From positions 1 through 21,530 of the forward strand of contig DATDRS010000341.1 of assembly GCA_035291605.1 (NCBI GenBank): 21,530 nt of DNA. Direction: 5' to 3'. Positions 14,083 to 20,564 of this stretch are shown here, in pieces. Both the position numbers and the translations under genes were made by a program. Below the pieces are notes generated by a model. The model worked only from the letters and a program-made list of their open reading frames with translations. It was not told the DNA's origin and did not search any database. This DNA is from DATDRS01 sp035291605 (lineage in GTDB: Bacteria; Chloroflexota; Anaerolineae; Anaerolineales; UBA6663). Within the stretch, counting starts at the first letter, position 1, and every line of letters begins with the position of its first letter.

Positions 14083-15015
14083 TTAAAAATCTCCGGCCCG
14101 GAGACGGCAGTAGCTGTCGTAGCGAGAGGACGAAACCTGTCCGGTTTCTACGGCGCGACGCACGGCGCACCCCGGCTCGTGTATGTGGGTGCAGTCGCTG
14201 AACCCGCATTGCGAGACGAGACTGCGTAATTCTACAAAATATCCGTCCAATTCTTCCGGCTCGATATCCCACAGCGTGAGGGCGCGCAGGCCGGGCGTGT
14301 CGGCCACGAACCCTCCCTCGTCCAGTGGGAACAATTCTGGATACACCGTCGTGTGGAGACCTTTGGTCGTCGCCTGCGAAACCTCGCGGGTCCTCAGCCC
14401 CAGGCCGGGCTGCACGGCGTTGAGCAGGCTCGATTTGCCTACGCCCGACGGCCCGGCGAAGACCGAAATCTTGCCTTTCAGCGCCTGGCGCAGCTCGGCG
14501 ACCCCCGCGCCGGTGGCGGCTGAGGTGTAGATCACCCGGTAACCCAGGAGGGGATACAGCCCAAAAAGCTCCTGCGCGACCTCGGGGGTGACCAGGTCGC
14601 GCTTGTTCGCGCAGATGACGGCGGGCAGATGCTCGGCCTCCGCCAGCACCAGAAAGCGGTCGAGCATCCGCAGGTGGGGGCCGGGTTCCGCGCAGGCGAA
14701 GACGAAGACGGCCTGATCGGCGTTGGCGATGATGACCTGCGCCTTGTCCTTTTCTTCCTTCACGCGCTTGCCGCCAAACGGCGCGCGGCGCAGAAGCGCG
14801 CTGCGGCGCGGGAGGACTGCCTCGATCATCCCCGCGCCGTCGGGCTGTGTGGAAATCTCCACCCGGTCGCCGATGGCGGCCAGGTCGTCGCTCCGCCGCA
14901 CTTTTTTGAGCCGCCCGCGCAGCTGGCAGATGAAAGCGCCCGCCTCGGTGTGGACGGTGAAGAAACCGCTGTGCGCCTTGAGGATGATGCCGGGGAGGGT
15001 CTTCAACGGATGCAT
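14083..15015 (-). CDS. rsgA: Ribosome small subunit-dependent GTPase RsgA
   Basis: The 310-residue product shows the circularly permuted GTPase order typical of RsgA (YjeQ/EngC): G4 NKRD (137-140) comes first, then G1 GPSGVGKSS (188-196), a conserved TTKGLHTT switch region (217-223) and G3 DTPG (239-242). The N-terminal OB-fold runs from the start to about residue 75. The C-terminal zinc site is C270-x4-C275-x-H277-x5-C283. The enzyme checks and releases late 30S ribosome subunits with GTP hydrolysis. The start at 15015 lies 12 nt after the stop of the penicillin-binding protein gene, so the two are probably co-transcribed. No clear Shine-Dalgarno is seen. Confidence 0.96.
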   Translation of the reverse strand: MHPLKTLPGIILKAHSGFFTVHTEAGAFICQLRGRLKKVRRSDDLAAIGDRVEISTQPDGAGMIEAVLPRRSALLRRAPFGGKRVKEEKDKAQVIIANADQAVFVFACAEPGPHLRMLDRFLVLAEAEHLPAVICANKRDLVTPEVAQELFGLYPLLGYRVIYTSAATGAGVAELRQALKGKISVFAGPSGVGKSSLLNAVQPGLGLRTREVSQATTKGLHTTVYPELFPLDEGGFVADTPGLRALTLWDIEPEELDGYFVELRSLVSQCGFSDCTHIHEPGCAVRRAVETGQVSSSRYDSYCRLRAGDF

Positions 15016-15027
15016 ATGGGAAGAGGA

Positions 15028-17307
15028 CTATGGAGCCGGGGTCGGCGTGGCGGCGCCGCCGAACTCCGTTTCCCACGGGTACAACGTATACGGCCGGCCT
15101 TTGAAATAGACCTCGACGATGCGGCGGAAGATTGGCGCCGCGAACTCGGAGCCTTCGCCGATATTTTCGACCACGACGACGATGACGATGTCCGCTTTGT
15201 CGGCGCGCCTGGCCTCGGTGTAGCCCGCGAACCACGCGTGCGGGCCGCCGCCCGAGGCCGGGTCCTCGGAGGTCCCGGTTTTCCCGGCGACCGGGATTTC
15301 AAAGTTCGGGAACACGAACCGCGCCGTCCCGCCGGGGAGCGTCGTCACGGCCCGCAGCCCCTCCTGGATCAGCGCGAGCTGCTCGGCGGTGACCGGCAGC
15401 CGGCCGTTCACGATTGGCTCGAACTGGTACGTCGGCGCGCCGCCGGGCGGGGCGATGTGATGGACGATCTGCGGGCGGTACAGCACGCCCCCGTTACGGA
15501 CGGCCGCCATCATCTGCGCGATTTGCAGGGGCGTGACGAGCAGGTAGCCCTGCCCGATCCCCATGTTCACGCTGTCGCCAGGCGTCCACGGCTCGCCGTA
15601 GGCGCTGAGTTTCCAGGCGGGGTCGGGCATCAGCCCTTTGGCTTCGGCGACCTGCCCGATTTGTGTGAACTCGCCCAGCCCAAACTGCCGGGCCACTTGC
15701 GCCATATAATCCGGGTTGTATTGATAGAGGTTATACGCGACGGTGTAAAAGTAGGGGTCGCACGAAAAGGCCAGCGCCTGCACCAGGTCAACCTTGCCGT
15801 GCGGCGGCACGCCAAACGTCACCGTCCAGTCATACTTGACGGCGCTCGGGCCGAGCAAATCCCACTTGCCGGTGCAGGTGTACGTGGTGTTGCGCGTGTA
15901 GAGGCCGGACATGAGCGCTGCGCCCAGCATGGGCACCTTGAAAACTGAGCCGGGCGGATACTGGCCCTGCGTGGCGCGATTGAGCAGCGGCTTGCCCGGA
16001 TCATTCAGGATGCCGGTCAGGGCAGGGTTGTCCCGGCTGGCCGACTCGAACACGTTCGAGTCGAAGGTCGGGTTGGAGGCCATCGCCAGCACCTCGCCCG
16101 TCTCCGGGTTGAGGACGACCACCGCGCCTTTGAAATTCCCCAGCGCTTCCTGCGTCGCGATCTGGAGCAGCCGCGCGAGGGTGGTGTAGATGGCCTGCGC
16201 CGGTTGGGGCCGGCTCTCCGCGAGGCCGAAGACCTGGCCGCTCGGGGTCGCCACGTCCAACTTGCCTCCGCGCACCCCGGCGAGATACGGTTCACCCCAC
16301 GCTTCCAGCCCCGCCACGCCCACGCGCTCATCGCCGCTATAGCCGTTGCGCTCGTATTCGACGAGTTTCTCCGCCGGGATGGAGGACATGTACCCGACCA
16401 CATGCGGCGCGACGCCGCCGAAGGGATAATCACGCGTGTTGAACGAGGATAGGAAGACGCCGCTCAAGGCCGAGAGCGTCGCGTAGTTGGCCTGCACGTC
16501 GGCGGCGGAGACTTCGCCGAGGGGCACGTACCAGTCGGCGGGGACGGCGGTGTATTTCTCTTTGATGCTTCCAGGCGGCAGGCCAAGCAGGCTGGAAAGC
16601 ACGTTCAACACGGTCGGCTCGTCGGTGATCTGCGCGGGCTGCACGCCGACGGTGACGATTTTGCCCTGCCCCTGCACGGCCAGCCCCAGCCCGTCGCGGT
16701 CGTAAATGTTGGCGCGCGCCGGTTTGGAATAGTGCATGACCAGCGTGTTACCGCTGTTCAGTTCGGGCAGGATCATCCCGTCGGTCCACGAGATCATCCA
16801 GCGCCCGCCCTCGTACAGGAGTTGCATCTCTGTCTGGCGGGTGATGTCGCCGACGACGGCGGTGTGGAAGGTGACCGTGTACGCGGCCTGCGCCCTGGGG
16901 CCGGACTTGAAGACGTTGAGGAGCCGAGTCTCGACCTGTTTGAGTGTGGCCGCGCGGGCGATGGATTCGTAGCGCGCCTGAAAGTCAGGCAGGCTGATGG
17001 CATCCCGGCTCAGCGGCGAAAGCAGGGAATACATCGCCGCGTAATCGCCCTTTTCCCACGCCGCGAGGAACGTCGTCGCCGTGCCTTCCGGGTCGGGGGT
17101 GATCAGGGTGGGAGTCGGCGGCGCGGGCGTGAGAGTCGGCGCGGGCGCGAGGCCGGCGCAGGCGGCGACAAGCGAAATCCCAAATCCCAAAAGCCAAGGT
17201 CCAAAACGCTTAAATTCGCGATTCACAATGCGCAATGGAAAAAGAATCTTTCGCTGCGCGCTTGCAGTCTTATGCATTCTGCATTTTGCATGGGGCATTG
17301 CTTTCAC
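15028..17307 (-). CDS. Penicillin-binding protein, MecA-N/PBP2-type transpeptidase (lipoprotein-like N-terminus)
   Basis: The 759-residue product has a hydrophobic segment (GPWLLGFGISLVAACAG, about 37-53) ending in a lipobox-like VAAC, and a Pro/Thr linker. An NTF2-like MecA-N domain follows (from about TATTFLAAWEKGDYAAMYSLL), then the PBP dimerisation domain with RANIYDRDGLGLA, and the transpeptidase. Active-site motifs are Ser454-x-x-Lys457 (SVFK), Ser515-Cys-Asp (SCD where SxN is usual) and Lys676-Thr-Gly. It should cross-link peptidoglycan outside the membrane. The GTG start at 17307 overlaps the maf stop as GTGA, with AAGGAAGAG upstream; a GTG at 17226 would give a cleaner signal peptide. 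The N-terminal 50 residues are encoded by dispersed repeat DNA. Confidence 0.93.
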   Translation of the reverse strand: MKAMPHAKCRMHKTASAQRKILFPLRIVNREFKRFGPWLLGFGISLVAACAGLAPAPTLTPAPPTPTLITPDPEGTATTFLAAWEKGDYAAMYSLLSPLSRDAISLPDFQARYESIARAATLKQVETRLLNVFKSGPRAQAAYTVTFHTAVVGDITRQTEMQLLYEGGRWMISWTDGMILPELNSGNTLVMHYSKPARANIYDRDGLGLAVQGQGKIVTVGVQPAQITDEPTVLNVLSSLLGLPPGSIKEKYTAVPADWYVPLGEVSAADVQANYATLSALSGVFLSSFNTRDYPFGGVAPHVVGYMSSIPAEKLVEYERNGYSGDERVGVAGLEAWGEPYLAGVRGGKLDVATPSGQVFGLAESRPQPAQAIYTTLARLLQIATQEALGNFKGAVVVLNPETGEVLAMASNPTFDSNVFESASRDNPALTGILNDPGKPLLNRATQGQYPPGSVFKVPMLGAALMSGLYTRNTTYTCTGKWDLLGPSAVKYDWTVTFGVPPHGKVDLVQALAFSCDPYFYTVAYNLYQYNPDYMAQVARQFGLGEFTQIGQVAEAKGLMPDPAWKLSAYGEPWTPGDSVNMGIGQGYLLVTPLQIAQMMAAVRNGGVLYRPQIVHHIAPPGGAPTYQFEPIVNGRLPVTAEQLALIQEGLRAVTTLPGGTARFVFPNFEIPVAGKTGTSEDPASGGGPHAWFAGYTEARRADKADIVIVVVVENIGEGSEFAAPIFRRIVEVYFKGRPYTLYPWETEFGGAATPTPAP
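17176..17202. repeat. AAATCCC-type dispersed repeat inside the PBP N-terminus
   Basis: The plus strand reads GAAATCCCAAATCCCAAA and continues with AGCCAAGGTCC, the same kind of repeat as at 18330-18380 and 18883-18905. Read on the minus strand it encodes the hydrophobic PBP segment PWLLGFGIS. Further GCAT-rich repeats (TGCATTCTGCATTTTGCAT) at 17273-17291 encode the first residues. Confidence 0.65.
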
Positions 17308-17969
17308 CGGCTCTCTTCCTTCAAGATGCTCTCAAAGACCGGACATCGGTACTGAATAAAACTCTGGCAGGCCGCCGGCAGGTCGTGCGCAGGCTCCACG
17401 CCCAACTGCCGCAGGCGGCGGAGCAGATGGCACAATGGCAGGCCCATCACGTTGGCGAAGCAGTCGGAGAAGCGTTCGGTCGCGACGGGTTGGAAGCCTT
17501 TATATTGAATGGCGTACGCGCCGGCCTTGTCGAGCGGATCGCCCGTGGCGACGTAGGCCAGCATCTCGTCGTCGCCGTAGTTGCGCATCGTCACGCGCGA
17601 ACGGGCCAGGTCGCCGTGCGTCTCGCCGGTGCGCGTGTCTATCACGGTGAGGCCAGTGAAGACCTCGTGCGCGCGGTCCCGGAGCTGCCGAAGGGCGCTC
17701 ACCGCCGCCGCCGCATCCGCCGGTTTGCCGATGACCTGCCCATCCAGCACGACCACGGTGTCTGCGCCGATGACGAGCGCATCGGAATTGACGCCCTGCG
17801 CGGCCAGGCAGGCCTTCGTCAGACTCATGCGCCGGACGAAGTCTGTCGGGCTTTCGCCGGGGTGCGGGACTTCGGCGGCCTCCACCGGGTGGAGGGTAAA
17901 AGTCCATCCCCCGAGCGCGAGCAGCTCCCGGCGGCGCGGGGAGGCGGAGGCGAGGACGAGTCTGAGCAT
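17304..17969 (-). CDS. maf: Maf-family nucleotide pyrophosphatase
   Basis: The 221-residue product has the family start LVLASASPRRRELLALGG (residues 4-21), then TDFVRRMSLTKA, VIGADTVVVLDGQVIGKP with the catalytic Asp, and a C-terminal DPLDKAGAYAIQYKG. Maf proteins hydrolyse non-canonical or surplus dTTP/UTP-type nucleotides to monophosphate and pyrophosphate, acting in nucleotide-pool cleaning and linked to septum control. The C-terminus is slightly extended past the usual end. The gene overlaps the PBP gene by GTGA and diverges from trmD. No Shine-Dalgarno is seen before the ATG at 17969. Confidence 0.95.
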   Translation of the reverse strand: MLRLVLASASPRRRELLALGGWTFTLHPVEAAEVPHPGESPTDFVRRMSLTKACLAAQGVNSDALVIGADTVVVLDGQVIGKPADAAAAVSALRQLRDRAHEVFTGLTVIDTRTGETHGDLARSRVTMRNYGDDEMLAYVATGDPLDKAGAYAIQYKGFQPVATERFSDCFANVMGLPLCHLLRRLRQLGVEPAHDLPAACQSFIQYRCPVFESILKEESR

Positions 17970-17973
17970 GAGT

Positions 17974-18046
17974 GCGGGGGAGCAGGGGGACAGGGGAGTC
18001 GCCTGGGGCGCTATTCACCCTTGCGCCGCTGCGCCCTTGCTCCTGT
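17974..18046. repeat. Intergenic low-complexity repeat between maf and trmD
   Basis: The plus strand holds GGGGGAGCAGGGGGACAGGG followed by CACCCTTGCGCCGCTGCGCC. These are short G-rich and C-rich units that resemble dispersed repeats of filamentous bacteria such as Chloroflexota and cyanobacteria. They lie in the predicted maf leader. Confidence 0.45.
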
Positions 18047-18052
18047 ACGTGA

Positions 18053-18058
18053 ATTCTA
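18053..18058 (-). promoter_or_regulatory. Candidate -10 box of the maf-pbp-rsgA operon
   Basis: The minus strand reads TAGAAT. The predicted leader to maf is about 78 nt and holds the G/C-rich repeat. No convincing -35 box is seen; the region overlaps the divergent trmD promoter. Confidence 0.35.
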
Positions 18059-18069
18059 GCATACTCATC

Positions 18070-18098
18070 TTGTGACAGGGGTTCAGCCGGGTTACAAT
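18070..18098 (+). promoter_or_regulatory. Promoter of trmD, leaderless arrangement
   Basis: TTGTGA (18070-18075) and TACAAT (18093-18098) are separated by 17 nt. The -10 box ends 6 nt before the ATG at 18105, and no Shine-Dalgarno is present, so the transcript probably starts at the initiation codon. Confidence 0.6.
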
Positions 18099-18104
18099 CT
18101 TGTT

Positions 18105-18923
18105 ATGCGTTTCGACATCTTCACCCTCTTCCCCGAAATTTGCTCCGCCTATTTGCAGGAGTCAATCCTCAAGCGCGCGCAGGCCGCCGGGCTGGTCAGC
18201 ATTCACCTGCACAATATCCGCGATTACGCCGCCGACCGGCACCACGTCACCGACGACCTGCCCTATGGCGGCGGCGGCGGCATGGTGATGAAGCCGGAGC
18301 CGGTTTTCAACGCGGTGGAGAGTGTTTTGGAAATCCCAAACCCCAAATTCCATGCCCCGCATCTCCAAGCTCCAATCCCGATTATTTTGCTCACCCCGCA
18401 AGGCCGCCCGTTCACCCAGGCCGTGGCGCAGGAACTCGCTCAACACGAGCGCCTCGCGCTGATCTGCGGGCGCTACGAAGGGTTCGACGAGCGCATCCGC
18501 GCGCACCTCGCCACCGACGAAATCTCGATTGGCGATTACGTGCTCACCGGCGGGGAGCTGGCCGCGCTCGTGATCGTGGACGCGGTGACGCGCCTGCTCC
18601 CCGGCGCGCTGGGCGACCCGACCGGCGCGGCCGACGACTCGCACGCCTCGGGACTGCTGGAATACCCGCACTACACACGCCCGCCCGAGTTCCGCGGCTG
18701 GGCCGTGCCCGAGGCGCTCCTCAGCGGCGACCACGCCCGCATCACCCGCTGGCGGCGGGAGGCGGCCCTGCGCCGCACTTTCCTGCGCCGGCCGGATATG
18801 CTCTTGAAACTGGCGTTGTCGGAGGAAGAGAAGCTGTTTCTGTCCAGAGTCGCGGAGGAGGAGGCGAACCGTCGCAAACCCCAAATCCCAAATCCCAAAC
18901 CCCCGACCCCCCAAGGCGATTGA
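18105..18923 (+). CDS. trmD: tRNA (guanine-N1)-methyltransferase TrmD with repeat-derived insertion and tail
   Basis: The 272-residue product is TrmD, which methylates G37 of tRNAs read by CNN codons using S-adenosylmethionine; it has the SPOUT knotted fold. Visible are RFDIFTLFPE at the start, DYAADRHHVTDDLPYGGGGGMVMKPEP (about 40-66), ILLTPQGRPFTQ, LICGRYEGFDERI, the knot segment DEISIGDYVLTGGELAALVIVDAVTRLLPG, and the C-terminal HYTRPPEFRG ... RREAALRRT. Between the MKPEP and ILLTPQGR blocks is an unusual stretch EIPNPKFHAPHLQAPIP (about 76-92), and the end is RKPQIPNPKPPTPQGD; both come from the AAATCCC repeat. A GTG at 18072 is in frame, but 18105 fits the family start. Confidence 0.96.
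   Translation: MRFDIFTLFPEICSAYLQESILKRAQAAGLVSIHLHNIRDYAADRHHVTDDLPYGGGGGMVMKPEPVFNAVESVLEIPNPKFHAPHLQAPIPIILLTPQGRPFTQAVAQELAQHERLALICGRYEGFDERIRAHLATDEISIGDYVLTGGELAALVIVDAVTRLLPGALGDPTGAADDSHASGLLEYPHYTRPPEFRGWAVPEALLSGDHARITRWRREAALRRTFLRRPDMLLKLALSEEEKLFLSRVAEEEANRRKPQIPNPKPPTPQGD
18330..18380. repeat. AAATCCC-type repeat inserted in frame within trmD
   Basis: GAAATCCCAAACCCCAAATT followed by more CCAAGCTCC-type sequence encodes about 17 extra residues, whose composition (Pro, Asn, Ile, His) is unlike the rest of the enzyme. A related unit forms the 3' end of the same gene. Confidence 0.65.
18883..18905. repeat. AAATCCC-type repeat at the 3' end of trmD
   Basis: Tandem CCCAAAT units (AACCCCAAATCCCAAATCCC and following) encode the terminal Pro/Asn-rich tail of TrmD just before its stop codon. 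The orientation is the same as in the copies at 17176 and 18330. Confidence 0.65.
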
Positions 18924-18948
18924 CCTGCCGAGGAAAGTGGCTGATAAT
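18920..18948 (+). promoter_or_regulatory. Promoter of the Uma2-family gene
   Basis: TTGACC (18920-18925, overlapping the trmD stop codon) and GATAAT (18943-18948) are 17 nt apart. The transcript would begin near 18955, leaving about 32 nt with AAGGAGA before the ATG at 18987. Confidence 0.55.
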
Positions 18949-18986
18949 CACCCGTGGTTCCTGATTGGGAAGGAGAGTTAGTCGAG

Positions 18987-19577
18987 ATGTTCCCTGCTGC
19001 TCCTGAGACGAAGCGCGCAATAATTATTCAGCCGGGGGAAAAGCGCTACACGGTCGAAGATTATCTGGCGATACCAGACGAGTATCCACGCTATGAGCTG
19101 CTGGAAGGAGAACTGGTCGAAATGGTCTCGCCGACGTCGCGCCATCAAATCGTCTCGCTGAACCTGCTGAGAATACTGGACCCACACTGCCGGGCGCACA
19201 ACTTAGGCATACTGCTGACAGCGCCGTTGGATGTTATTCTCTCCCGGAACGTCGTCCTCCAGCCAGACATCCTCTTCATCTCCCAGGCCCGCAAAGCGGA
19301 GCTCATCGGTGAGCGCATCACCGGCGCGCCGGACCTGGTGATTGAAATTCTCTCCCCGACGACCAGCGCCCGCGACCTGAACCAGAAGCGCAAGCTCTAT
19401 GCCCGCCACGGCGTGAAAGAGTATTGGATCGTTGATCCAGACGACGAAACCATCGAGGTTCAGCGTTTGCAGGGCAAGTTCTTTTCGACGACGGCGATCT
19501 TTGAAAAGGGGCAAAGCCTGGCTTCCCCAACTTTCGAAGGGCTGTCGGTGGATGTGGGGGAGGTCTTCGCCGGATAG
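18987..19577 (+). CDS. Uma2-family protein (DUF820, PD-(D/E)XK nuclease-like)
   Basis: From the ATG at 18987 the product has 196 residues. It follows the Uma2 pattern: YTVEDYLAIPDEYPRYELLEGELVEM, then HQIVSLNLLRIL, VVLQPDILFIS, GAPDLVIEILSPTTSARDLNQKRKLYARHGVKEYWIVDPDDETIEV. The acidic residues in QPDILF and DLVIEILS with the following KRKLY lysines make the PD-(D/E)XK-like active site. The family is very abundant in Chloroflexota and cyanobacteria; its biological role is poorly known and nuclease activity is predicted, not shown here. AAGGAGA lies 10 nt before the chosen start; a GTG at 18954 is in frame but would have almost no leader. Confidence 0.9.
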   Translation: MFPAAPETKRAIIIQPGEKRYTVEDYLAIPDEYPRYELLEGELVEMVSPTSRHQIVSLNLLRILDPHCRAHNLGILLTAPLDVILSRNVVLQPDILFISQARKAELIGERITGAPDLVIEILSPTTSARDLNQKRKLYARHGVKEYWIVDPDDETIEVQRLQGKFFSTTAIFEKGQSLASPTFEGLSVDVGEVFAG

Positions 19578-19681
19578 ACCGGCTGAACCTTTAACCTCGG
19601 TCAGGAGTAGTTTTTGAATATACTGCGCGCGGTCAGTGATTGACTGTTGGGGTACATAAGCGCAGCAGGTCTATGTGGCAT

Positions 19682-20260
19682 ATGAGCGAAGACGCGCAAC
19701 TCATCCGGCAGCTGCAAGCCGGGGACCTCGAGGCCCTGGGGGCGCTCTACGACCGCTACCGGCTGACGGTTTTCCGCACCGCCCTGGCCATTACGCGGGA
19801 CACAGATGCCGCCGAGGACATCCTGCAGGAGGCCTTCTTGCGCCTGCACGCCTACGTTGACCGCGTAGACACCCGCCTCCCCCTCGCCCCCTGGCTCTAC
19901 CGGATCACCGTCAATCTGAGCTATACCTGGGTGACGCGCCGGGACAAGTGGCGCGTCCCGCTCGAAGATTTCATTGAACAGCTCATCGGCCCGGTGAAAT
20001 ATCACCCCGAACCCATCGCCGAGCGCAACGACGAACTGCGCGTGATGCAGAAAGCGATTGAGGCGCTGACCTTCAGCCAGCGCGTGGTCATCGTCCTCTA
20101 CTACCTGAACGATCTCAGCCTGCAGGAAATCGCCGATATTCTGGGCTGCCCGGTGGGCACCGTGAAGTCCCGGCTGCACTATGGGCGGGAGAATCTGCGC
20201 CATCTCCTGGATGTGGACGGGAGCAGATCGGCGGCGGAGGTGCAGTATGAATTCACGTGA
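19682..20260 (+). CDS. ECF-type RNA polymerase sigma-70 factor
   Basis: From the ATG at 19682 the product has 192 residues. Region 2 is LYDRYRLTVFRTALAITRDTDAAEDILQEAFLRLHAYVDRV (core binding and -10 recognition), followed by a linker with APWLYRITVNLSY. Region 4 is IEALTFSQRVVIVLYYLNDLSLQEIADILGCPVGTVKSRLHYGRENLRHLL (helix-turn-helix for the -35). There is no region 1 or 3, as in ECF factors. ATGs at 19673 and further upstream are in frame; 19682 gives the usual MSEDAQLIRQLQAGD start. Its 3' end overlaps the next gene by 14 bases. No recognisable zinc anti-sigma factor follows, so its control is unknown. Confidence 0.93.
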   Translation: MSEDAQLIRQLQAGDLEALGALYDRYRLTVFRTALAITRDTDAAEDILQEAFLRLHAYVDRVDTRLPLAPWLYRITVNLSYTWVTRRDKWRVPLEDFIEQLIGPVKYHPEPIAERNDELRVMQKAIEALTFSQRVVIVLYYLNDLSLQEIADILGCPVGTVKSRLHYGRENLRHLLDVDGSRSAAEVQYEFT

Positions 20261-20534
20261 TCAACGCCCGATGGACGAATTAGACCTCCTGATCCGCGCG
20301 AACCTGCTCCAGGGTGTGGCGGCCAGGCGGCCCGCCCCTCAGACGCGCCGCCGGTTGATGGCGCGCGCCGTCGAGCAGCAAAGCCGCAAGCGCTGGCTGG
20401 CGGTCCATCTTTTTATTCAACCTGCCCCTCCCCGACTCGCCGATTGGGAAAACGCCGCCTGGAGCCGCGTCGCCTATTTCAGCCTCCTGCGTAACCTGGG
20501 CTTCGCCGGCGTTTCGTTTTACCAGTTCCGGTAG
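20247..20534 (+). CDS. 95-residue protein overlapping the sigma factor gene, possible anti-sigma-like partner
   Basis: I do not recognise a family. The product begins MNSRDQRPMDELDLLIRANLL, then has a strongly basic stretch (RRPAPQTRRRLMARAVEQQSRKR) and a short, moderately hydrophobic C-terminus (WSRVAYFSLLRNLGFAGVSFYQF) that is too short and polar for a confident TM helix. GGAGG lies 5 nt before the ATG at 20247, and the gene overlaps the sigma factor gene by 14 bases, the position where anti-sigma factors often sit. It lacks the HxxxCxxC zinc motif. It ends at a TAG that is in frame with the ABC ATPase gene starting 30 nt later. It could be a shortened anti-sigma protein. Confidence 0.6.
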   Translation: MNSRDQRPMDELDLLIRANLLQGVAARRPAPQTRRRLMARAVEQQSRKRWLAVHLFIQPAPPRLADWENAAWSRVAYFSLLRNLGFAGVSFYQFR

Positions 20535-20564
20535 CCACAGGACGCTCGCCGCTTCAGGCGCGGG

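Noticed and set aside
14629..15948. 439-codon plus-strand open frame across rsgA and the PBP gene
   Set aside because: It crosses two confidently identified minus-strand genes and has no family pattern.
19578..19640. Terminator between the Uma2 gene and the sigma factor gene
   Set aside because: GACCG/CGGTC gives only 5 bp across a 16-nt loop before a T-run; too weak to call.
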